From NCBI GenBank assembly GCA_041940525.1, contig JBGTSB010000089.1, positions 1 to 6,137 of the forward strand: a DNA stretch of 6,137 nt, written 5' to 3'. The translations under genes and the position numbers were made by a program. This document shows positions 1 to 4,727 of this stretch, piece by piece (position 1 is the stretch's first letter; each line of letters starts with the position of its first letter). The notes beneath the pieces are model-generated. The model saw only the letters and a program-made list of their open reading frames with translations, had not been told where the DNA came from and ran no database searches. The DNA is from JAKAXS01 sp041940525 (lineage in GTDB: Bacteria; Pseudomonadota; Alphaproteobacteria; Rhizobiales; Hyphomicrobiaceae).

Positions 1-420
1 CCAGTCCTCACTCCAATCAAACTGGAAAGCTTCCCCCGGCGCGAACGACAGGGGCACGAATGTCCCACGCCCGCCAATCTGTTGCTGGCGCCGATAATCT
101 TCGCGCCAGTCCCGAGCAAAAGCGGCAACCCGGTTGTAGGATCCTTCATAACCCAGGCTCACCAGATCGGCGTGAAACTGCTTGATCGTGCGCTTCTGCT
201 TGCGCGATCGGCCCATCTCGCGCCGCAGCCAGGCCGCCAGATGCTCAGCAAATGGATCCAGTTTGCTTGGTCGATCAGGCACCTTGAATCGCGGATCGAT
301 CGTCTCGGACCGCAAATATTTGCGGATCGTGTTGCGTGATAGTCCGGTGCGCCGCGCTATCTCCCGGATCGGTAGATGATCGCGAAAATGCCAGCGCCGG
401 ATAACGCTCAATAACGCCAT
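1..420 (-). CDS. istA: IS21-family transposase IstA, N-terminal 140 residues (3' end off the window)
   Basis: IstA is the DDE transposase of IS21-type elements. It works with the AAA+ helper IstB to cut and join the element ends. The visible protein starts MALLSVIRRWHFRDHLPIRE at an ATG on the complementary strand (420-418). Residues about 17-38 (IREIARRTGLSRNTIRKYLRS) form a helix-turn-helix that would bind the terminal repeats. A basic linker with RSRKQKRTIKQFHADL follows at about 90-106. The fragment ends in FQFDWSEDW, where D135 is the expected first catalytic Asp of the DDE core. Full-length IstA proteins are usually about 500 residues, so roughly the first quarter is seen. No frameshift or stop interrupts the visible part. 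The ATG overlaps an ATG on the opposite strand (419-421). Confidence 0.95.
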   Translation of the reverse strand, partial: MALLSVIRRWHFRDHLPIREIARRTGLSRNTIRKYLRSETIDPRFKVPDRPSKLDPFAEHLAAWLRREMGRSRKQKRTIKQFHADLVSLGYEGSYNRVAAFARDWREDYRRQQQIGGRGTFVPLSFAPGEAFQFDWSEDW

Positions 421-472
421 GTCCAACACTCCATATACCCTCGCTTGCCAAAGCCAGGGACGAGTTCAACAT

Positions 473-494
473 GGGTCAATTCTTAGTGGAAATT
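473..494. repeat. Inner IS21 terminal repeat copy
   Basis: This 22-base copy (GGGTCAATTCTTAGTGGAAATT) matches the outer copy at 507-528 at 19 of 22 positions, in the same orientation and 34 bases away. Multiple direct repeats near each end are typical of IS21-family elements and are known in the family to be transposase binding sites. It lies in the leader upstream of istA, so transposase binding here could also repress istA; that last point is inference. Confidence 0.88.
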
Positions 495-506
495 TACGCC
501 CTACCC

Positions 507-532
507 GGGTCACTTCTCAGTGGAAATCAACA
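507..532. repeat. Outer IS21 terminal repeat, element end
   Basis: This is the outer terminal repeat copy plus the tip of the element. Read inward from 532 it begins TGTTGATTTCCACTGAGAAG, as IS21-type ends do. It abuts codon-aligned hsdS sequence at 533. The other terminal repeat and the target duplication are outside the window, so the exact junction may shift by a few bases. Confidence 0.9.
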
Positions 533-724
533 CTCGCAGGCGATGCCAACAGCGCCTACAAGCTGATCAATCACCTCGATCAATCGGTGTTGGTCAAGGC
601 CTTCAAAGGCGAACTGGTGCCACAAGACCCCGCCGACGAACCCGCCAGCGTCTTGCTCGACCGCATTCGAGCGGAGCGCGCTGCCGCGCCAAAGGTCAAG
701 CGCGGCCGTAAGAAGACTGCCTGA
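533..724 (+). pseudogene. hsdS: Type I restriction specificity subunit HsdS, C-terminal remnant cut by IS21
   Basis: HsdS is the DNA-recognition subunit of type I restriction-modification enzymes. It bridges two HsdM subunits and gives the complex its target sequence. Only the last 63 codons remain: the distal helix with LDQSVLVKAFKGELVPQDPA, then DEPASVLLDRIRAERAAAP and a basic tail KVKRGRKKTA. That LxxSxLxKAFxGELVPQDPxDEPAsxLLxRIRAER pattern is the characteristic HsdS C-terminus. The frame is open back across the IS end to an ATG at 419, so a 101-residue fusion (42 IS-derived residues before LAGD) is possible on paper, but it would lack both target-recognition domains. The stop is four bases before the mrr ATG. 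hsdM and the 5' part of hsdS would lie beyond the IS to the left. hsdR is not seen. Confidence 0.92.
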
Positions 725-728
725 TTCC

Positions 729-1646
729 ATGGCCATTCCCGATTATCAGGCATTGATGCTGCCGGTCCTGCGCCTCGCCGCTGCTGACGAACAGCGCGTG
801 GCCGATGCCGCCGAACGCATTGCCGATGATCTCGGCCTCAGCCTTGACGAACGCGAGGAAATGCTGCCCAGCGGACGGCAACGCCTGCTCCACAACCGCA
901 TCCATTGGGCGAAATTCTATATGTCCAAGGCGGGCCTCGTCACGTCGCCGAAACGGGGCCGCTTCATCGCGACCGATGCGGGGCGGGCGCTGCTGGCATC
1001 CAATCCCCCGCGTATTGGCGTGAACGAGTTGAAGGACTATGAAGGCTTCCGCGAATTTTACAGCGGGCAGAAATCCGCTGACAACGATACCGCTCCTGCC
1101 GTCAGCAGCCCGTCAGTCGAAACCGGCACGCCGGAGGAGCAGATTGAAGCCGCCTATCAGGCCATGCAATCGGCGCTCCAGGCGGAACTGCTGGAACGCA
1201 TCGTTCAAAACAGCCCGGCCTTCTTCGAGCAACTGATCGTCGATCTGCTGATCGCCATGGGCTATGGCGGATCCCACAAGAATGCGGCAACTCAACTCGG
1301 TCGTTCTGGCGACGGCGGCGTGGACGGCGTCATCAACGAGGACAGGTTGGGTCTGGACCGGGTCTATGTACAGGCCAAACGCTATGCCGACACGACGGTC
1401 GGCCGTCCCGATGTGCAGGCGTTCGTCGGCAGCCTGGTCGGCCATGGCGCGACCAAAGGCGTGTTCGTTACCACCTCCACCTTCAGCAGCCAGGCGCGGG
1501 ATTATGTCAAACACCTCGCCCAACGCGTGATTTTGATCGACGGGGACCGGCTGACCGACCTGATGATCGAATATGGCGTGGGTGTCCGTGTCAGCCGCAA
1601 GATCGAATTCAAGCGGCTTGACGAGGATTTCTTCGCAGACCAGTGA
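729..1646 (+). CDS. mrr: Mrr-type restriction endonuclease
   Basis: This is a 305-residue protein, about the length of E. coli Mrr, a type IV enzyme that cleaves modified DNA in the cytoplasm. Residues about 5-90 look like the Mrr N-terminal winged-helix domain (ALMLPVLRLAAADEQRV, then a wing with FIATDAGRALL). A low-complexity, acidic linker covers about 112-138. The catalytic Mrr/Holliday-resolvase-like fold covers about 155-285: FFEQLIVDLLIAMGYGG (E167), the SGDGGVDG loop (D195, D199) and VYVQAKRY (Q215, K217), which together give the D-(E/Q)xK nuclease motif. All expected residues are present and the frame is intact. The ATG lies four bases after the hsdS stop and has only a weak ribosome site, which suggests translational coupling to hsdS. 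That coupling may now depend on transcripts starting in or beyond the IS. It could still be silent for lack of a promoter. Confidence 0.95.
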   Translation: MAIPDYQALMLPVLRLAAADEQRVADAAERIADDLGLSLDEREEMLPSGRQRLLHNRIHWAKFYMSKAGLVTSPKRGRFIATDAGRALLASNPPRIGVNELKDYEGFREFYSGQKSADNDTAPAVSSPSVETGTPEEQIEAAYQAMQSALQAELLERIVQNSPAFFEQLIVDLLIAMGYGGSHKNAATQLGRSGDGGVDGVINEDRLGLDRVYVQAKRYADTTVGRPDVQAFVGSLVGHGATKGVFVTTSTFSSQARDYVKHLAQRVILIDGDRLTDLMIEYGVGVRVSRKIEFKRLDEDFFADQ

Positions 1647-1652
1647 TCCAAG

Positions 1653-1674
1653 TGGTCCCATCGCAGTGGGACCA
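1653..1674. terminator. Perfect stem-loop between convergent genes
   Basis: TGGTCCCA (1653-1660) and TGGGACCA (1667-1674) form a perfect 8-bp stem with loop TCGCAG. It sits in the 40-base gap between the mrr stop (1646) and the recombinase stop (1687), where a bidirectional terminator is expected. Neither strand has a T-run after the stem, so it is not a classic intrinsic terminator. It may instead act as an RNA 3'-end stabiliser or as a protein or recombination site. Confidence 0.5.
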
Positions 1675-1686
1675 TGTTGCGTACGG

Positions 1687-2274
1687 TCACTTTCCTTTGC
1701 TCGTGCGGCAATAGCGTTTCACCGTGGAAGGCGAGATTCCGAACTGCCGACAGGTCACGGCAATGCTGGCATTGTTTTCTTGGCGCCATTGGCGAACTTC
1801 GGTAGGATCGCACGCCTGCGGTCTGCCCAGACTCTCTTTGCCACGGTGAGTGCGGCCCATAGCGGCTATGGATCGCATGGCTGCGGCACGGCCTGCTTGA
1901 GTGCGCTCAAAGATCCGCTGTCTTTCCATCTCAGCGATTTGAGCAAGGACCGCGATGATTAGCTCTCCCACGCCTCGACCGATTGGCCCCAATCCACGAA
2001 CGTGGAGCGTAACGCCTTTTTCTAACAGTTCTCGGACATTCGTCTGAATGTCGATGGCATCGCGGCCAAGGCGATCTACTGCGTAGAGGTAAAGAGTGTC
2101 CCCCTCACGGACATATTGCAGCATTGCGGAAAACCCCGGCCGGCTCTGCGCCATGGTAGATCCGCTGACGGCATTATCTACGAATTCTCGGTCGAATGGT
2201 CCCTCCATTTTTGCGCGCTGGGCATCGATTAGCTGATCTGCGGTCGACACTCGGAAATACGCAACTCGGCTCAC
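1687..2274 (-). CDS. Serine recombinase, resolvase/invertase type
   Basis: This 195-residue protein has the size of small serine recombinases (Tn3-type resolvases and Hin/Gin-type invertases). The catalytic domain covers about 1-120: YFRVSTADQ with nucleophile S10 and R8, VSGSTMAQSRPGF with R45, and YAVDRLGRDAID with D67, R68 and R71. The long E-helix follows (AVLAQIAEMERQRIFERTQAG, about 108-128). The C-terminal helix-turn-helix is at about 158-190 (VTCRQFGISPSTVKRYCR). The start is a GTG (2274-2272) with AAGGA seven bases upstream on its strand. An array of short dyads lies just upstream of the start, as expected if the enzyme acts on and is autoregulated by an adjacent site. It is convergent with mrr. 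No Tn3-type transposase or terminal repeats are visible, so the substrate (res or inversion site) cannot be named from homology. Confidence 0.94.
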   Translation of the reverse strand: MSRVAYFRVSTADQLIDAQRAKMEGPFDREFVDNAVSGSTMAQSRPGFSAMLQYVREGDTLYLYAVDRLGRDAIDIQTNVRELLEKGVTLHVRGLGPIGRGVGELIIAVLAQIAEMERQRIFERTQAGRAAAMRSIAAMGRTHRGKESLGRPQACDPTEVRQWRQENNASIAVTCRQFGISPSTVKRYCRTSKGK

Positions 2275-2500
2275 TTCTTTTTCCTTTCAGGGTCAAAACT
2301 TACCCTGACCTTTTCAAGCCTAGTTCTTTTCCCTTCTCGGTATCTTTCGACCCCGAAAGTCACCGCAAAACAGCCCTCGGCCAAAACTTAGAAGTTCTGG
2401 ACTCGCGATTTTCTTCGGAACGGATTTAAAATAGTTCGGTCTGGATCGGACCGTCCAACCGCGTCAGCCGCGCAGCAACGGTCTTTATACCGACCGAGGC
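2275..2500. promoter_or_regulatory. Dyad-rich control region / candidate recombination site upstream of the serine recombinase
   Basis: No gene is seen here. Five short inverted repeats were found by eye. They are TCAGGGT-N8-ACCCTGA (2287-2308), CTTTCG-N4-CGAAAG (2344-2359), a 20-bp near-palindrome with one mismatched pair around AACTTAGAAGTT (2381-2400), CGGTC-N7-GACCG (2437-2453) and CGGTC-N8-GACCG (2479-2496). The 9-mer CAAAACTTA occurs in both the first and third dyads (2294-2302 and 2382-2390). Small serine recombinases commonly have a multi-subsite res region next to their gene, and this could be one, but the subsites are not uniform enough to be sure. The first dyad lies directly upstream of the recombinase ribosome-binding site and could also act as an operator. 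Confidence 0.4.
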
Positions 2501-2616
2501 AGCGGCCAGTCGGATGGGCTATGACAGGGAACTGAGATTAAGCAGCGAGCGACTGAGCGTTGCACTCTGCGCGTGCGAGCTCGAAATTTCCATACCGAGC
2601 ATCACTGCCTGAGTTA

Positions 2617-2692
2617 CCGAAAGGGTAGGGGGCAGAGGGAGAGTTGAGGACTAAAGCTCCTCTCTCTCCCTCTGCCCCCTACCCCCGTTCGG
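2617..2692. repeat. Long near-perfect intergenic hairpin
   Basis: Arms 2623-2643 and 2664-2684 are perfectly complementary over 21 bp. The left arm is almost all purine, with core GGGGGCAGAGGG, and the right arm almost all pyrimidine. Inside the 20-base loop, GAGGA (2646-2650) pairs with TCCTC (2658-2662). Outside, CCGAA (2617-2621) pairs with TTCGG (2688-2692) across a small internal loop. It is not downstream of any gene and has no T-run, so an intrinsic terminator is unlikely. Possibilities are a REP/MITE-like element, a replication or nicking site for the neighbouring RepA-like gene, or a site read as single-stranded DNA. Confidence 0.85.
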
Positions 2693-2749
2693 ATTTGTAT
2701 CAGGGAAAGGTGTTACTAAAAGGTAAACGAACTCTGATTTAGGAAATTT

Positions 2750-2755
2750 TATAAT
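2750..2755 (+). promoter_or_regulatory. Putative -10 box of the repA-xis-int operon
   Basis: TATAAT occurs in an AT-rich stretch 54 bases before the ATG at 2810. No good TTGACA-like -35 box is found 16-18 bases upstream, so the promoter may need an activator or the match may be chance. Confidence 0.35.
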
Positions 2756-2809
2756 TATAGCAATCGGTTAACTATCGCCATCTAGGGGGTGCCTACGGAA
2801 GGAATTAGC

Positions 2810-4294
2810 ATGAGCGATGAGAATTGGACCGTACTCGCGCGGCGAGGCGCCTATAACGCAAGCGCAGCGGCAAAAGCCGACTTCGTCATGGACTGGGCTA
2901 TCGACGGGCTTCTGCCTGCCACGGGCGCTACTGTGCTGTTTGGAACCGGCAGTACCGGGAAAACGCAGCTTCTGCTTTGGCTTGCGATGCATATCGCGGC
3001 ACGCGGCGAGCAAAAGCCCGAAAAATGGCTCGATGCAAAAGTGAGAGCTACGGGCAAGATCTTGGTTCTCTCCGCCGAAGATCTACGAGAGCACTTGTTC
3101 AAGCGCATCGGCGATATCGCATGGTGGATGAGCGAGCAAACCGGCTGGGCCGAGGAGCAGATCGAGGACGTCTGCTCCAGAATCCATGTGATGCCATTCC
3201 TGTCGATGAGCAACGAAGAGTTCGGGGATTTAAACCCTTCCCTTTTTTCTCGAGTTGGAGACAAAGGCGAGTGGGGACCCACCCCGTCGCTCGACAGCAT
3301 TGAGAAATTCCTCGATGAGGCGAATCGAGAGGCTGTCGCTAGTGGCCGACCAGAAGATCGCTTCGTAGGCGTCGTTCTCGATTCGGCGGTTTCGATGGCC
3401 GGGTTTGAAATGTCGCATTCCGAGGCGACTACCAACTTCCTCTTCCATCTAAACCGCATGTCGCGTCGGCAGGGAATGTTCTGGGCTATCATCGGTCACA
3501 CGCCGAAGGATGCGGCCAAAAAGACCGACGATCCAGCCGTTGAACGGCTGCGAGGGTCAGCCATGTGGTCAACCACGCCTCGCACAGTGATCGAACTGCG
3601 CTGTGCCACGCAAAATGACAATGTAGACCAGGTGCTGGTCCAATACCCCCAATTGAGCGTTCGTGACGTGCTGTTTCTGTCGACAGCGAAGGCCAATTCA
3701 ATGGGCGCAGATTTGCGCCCGCGCGCGCTTGTTCGTGTGAAGGAACATGGCGCTTTTATTGACATATCAGAACAGTTTCCAGGAATTTTTGAGCGCAACG
3801 CCAAGTCGTTTGGTGAGGCGGACCACGCTGGGCCGCGCAGGCCAATCGATCAGGACCAAACTTGGCTTGCCATTATTGACCTAGTGGCTTGGATTACTGA
3901 AAGCGGTCGCCCAGGTGTGAAGTTCAGCCGGAGAAATCTTCGTGATGCATTTGAACGGCATCAGCCGCGCAATGACGTTTTAAAATATGTTTCTCCTGAA
4001 CATGAAGGGAAGCACTCGCGAACGGACTTCACTCTGGCGTGGTATTTGGCCCAACTGCGCGAATTCGGTGCGATATCCGACGCAAAGGCCGGGCAATTTG
4101 TAGTCATCAATCTCGAGGAGGCTCGCACTCGGTTCAGGCCAGCGAGCGGAGGTCCGAATGCTAGCTGGGCCTATTGGGAAGATGTTAACGAGGAGCCAAT
4201 GGCCGCGGCCCCGGCGGATCAGAATGAAGCTGCTTCTGCAGCTGGGCCGGTTGGTGGAGAGCGTCTGCTCCCACCGCTGAGAAAAGAAGGATGA
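2810..4294 (+). CDS. RepA-like AAA/RecA-fold ATPase (putative replicative helicase)
   Basis: The N-terminal half resembles RepA-type hexameric helicase ATPases (AAA_25 class) of plasmids and integrative elements, which unwind DNA at an origin. The 494-residue form starts at ATG 2810, which has AAGGA (2799-2803) six bases upstream; a GTG at 2789 would add seven residues but has no such site. Walker A is GTGSTGKT (45-52, K51). The SAED motif is at 88-91. Walker B is VGVVLD (186-191, D191), followed by SAVSMAG. IIGHTPKDA (H230, K233) matches the RepA HxxK sensor region, and RLRGSAMWSTTPRTV (247-260) matches its RGS motif. About 345-435 looks like an additional winged-helix-type C-terminal domain (RRNLRDAFERH, FTLAWYLAQLREFGAI). 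The tail is Ala/Pro-rich and probably disordered. It is longer than RSF1010 RepA because of this C-terminal part. The excisionase-like and integrase genes follow in the same direction. Helicase activity is inferred. Confidence 0.85.
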   Translation: MSDENWTVLARRGAYNASAAAKADFVMDWAIDGLLPATGATVLFGTGSTGKTQLLLWLAMHIAARGEQKPEKWLDAKVRATGKILVLSAEDLREHLFKRIGDIAWWMSEQTGWAEEQIEDVCSRIHVMPFLSMSNEEFGDLNPSLFSRVGDKGEWGPTPSLDSIEKFLDEANREAVASGRPEDRFVGVVLDSAVSMAGFEMSHSEATTNFLFHLNRMSRRQGMFWAIIGHTPKDAAKKTDDPAVERLRGSAMWSTTPRTVIELRCATQNDNVDQVLVQYPQLSVRDVLFLSTAKANSMGADLRPRALVRVKEHGAFIDISEQFPGIFERNAKSFGEADHAGPRRPIDQDQTWLAIIDLVAWITESGRPGVKFSRRNLRDAFERHQPRNDVLKYVSPEHEGKHSRTDFTLAWYLAQLREFGAISDAKAGQFVVINLEEARTRFRPASGGPNASWAYWEDVNEEPMAAAPADQNEAASAAGPVGGERLLPPLRKEG

Positions 4295-4301
4295 GAAAAG
4301 G

Positions 4302-4335
4302 CTTCTTGGATGTCGTGAAAGACATTCCAAGGAGG
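4302..4335 (+). promoter_or_regulatory. Shine-Dalgarno-sequestering stem-loop before the excisionase-like gene
   Basis: Bases 4302-4314 (CTTCTTGGATGTC) pair with 4321-4334, leaving loop GTGAAA and one bulged T near 4325. The stem has 13 pairs, one of them G-U. The 3' arm contains the ribosome site AAGGAGG (4329-4335) of the gene starting at 4341, so in this fold all but its last base is paired. This predicts low translation of the downstream gene unless the helix is opened, for example by a ribosome finishing the RepA-like gene eight bases before the stem, or by a protein or antisense RNA. Confidence 0.6.
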
Positions 4336-4340
4336 AAAAA

Positions 4341-4727
4341 GTGAGTTTTCACGATAAGTTACTGAGCAGGAAGGGGAGGGCGAAGGTCGGATCATCCATC
4401 AATATCCGCAATCCCGAAGATCTGTGCGACATTCAAAATCGCGGTATTAAAAACGCCAGCGCAATCGATACCCTGGTTCCCTTGGCTCGCCCGGCAATCG
4501 GCGGAGTTAACGGAACCGGGGTGAAGCCGGCTTCTGCCCATAAAGAAATCGAGGCCATGCTCGCAGAAGCGCCGCCTTTTTCAGTGCGATCGCTGGCGGC
4601 GCGATGGGATTGTTCCCAAGGTGCTGTGCGCAACCTCATCCGAGCGGGGAAAATCAGCCATTTCCGGATCGGCGACCTCATTCGCATCCCCGCAGAAGAA
4701 GTCGGGAGGTTCGAATGTCGCCAGTGA
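4341..4727 (+). CDS. Excisionase/AlpA-like helix-turn-helix protein
   Basis: This is a 128-residue protein with a GTG start and a strong ribosome site AAGGAGG five bases upstream. Residues about 78-125 form a MerR/excisionase-type winged HTH: FSVRSLAARWDCSQGAVRNLIRAGKISHFRIGDLIRIPAEEVGRF. The recognition helix is at about 92-102 and the wing at about 105-117, the usual layout of 'HTH_17' excisionase-family proteins. The first 75 residues are basic and low in predicted structure and match nothing I recognise. It overlaps the integrase gene by 13 bases and follows the RepA-like gene by 46, so it is very probably co-transcribed and translationally coupled to the integrase. A role in directing excision (Xis) or in transcription control of the element (AlpA) fits the context, but the sequence cannot tell these apart. 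Confidence 0.78.
   Translation: MSFHDKLLSRKGRAKVGSSINIRNPEDLCDIQNRGIKNASAIDTLVPLARPAIGGVNGTGVKPASAHKEIEAMLAEAPPFSVRSLAARWDCSQGAVRNLIRAGKISHFRIGDLIRIPAEEVGRFECRQ

Larger units (their letters stand above)
1..532 (-). mobile_element. IS21-family insertion sequence, istA-proximal end (continues past the left edge)
   Basis: The element reads leftward. It has the start of an IS21-type transposase, a short leader, and two tandem copies of a terminal repeat at its outer end. The outer boundary is placed at 532 because the sequence read inward from there begins TGTTGATTTCCACTGAGAAG, the typical start of an IS21-family end, and because codons of hsdS resume in frame at 533. IstB, the other end and the second copy of the target duplication are outside the window, so the length and duplication cannot be given. 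The insertion lies inside a type I restriction hsdS gene. Confidence 0.93.
2501..2809. other. Gene-free stretch with hairpin and AT-rich leader
   Basis: This follows the dyad region and leads to the RepA-like gene. No ORF with a credible start and ribosome site was seen on either strand. About 2500-2610 contains only minor symmetry (for example the palindrome CGAGCTCG at 2576-2583). About 2617-2692 holds a strong hairpin listed separately. From about 2700 to 2780 the sequence becomes clearly A+T-rich and probably holds the promoter of the downstream operon. An origin of replication for the RepA-like helicase could lie here, but no clear set of iterons was found. Confidence 0.6.

Noticed and set aside
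82..379. Plus-strand frames opposite istA
   Set aside because: istA on the other strand is recognised by its HTH and first DDE Asp.
1113..1661. 182-codon open frame on the minus strand opposite mrr
   Set aside because: It is antisense to a well-supported Mrr gene with intact catalytic motifs, and its translation shows no family resemblance.
2196..2429. 77-codon plus-strand frame from the recombinase 5' end into the dyad region
   Set aside because: It overlaps the recombinase start antisense, lacks a clear ribosome site, and the peptide is unrecognisable.
2623..2650. G-quadruplex in the purine-rich hairpin arm
   Set aside because: Only three runs of three or more G are present, with a fourth run of two; the perfect hairpin explains the sequence better.
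2430..2809. Iterons or DnaA boxes marking an origin
   Set aside because: No run of three or more direct repeats and no convincing DnaA box was found by eye, although an origin here is still possible.
2851..3492. 213-codon open frame on the minus strand opposite the RepA-like gene
   Set aside because: It is a shadow of the ATPase gene: composition is Ser/Arg-rich and no domain is recognisable.
4604..4714. Upstream ATG that would add 37 residues to the integrase
   Set aside because: It lies deep inside the HTH gene, has no ribosome site, and the added residues read like a frame-shifted shadow; ATG 4715 has GGGAGG at good spacing.
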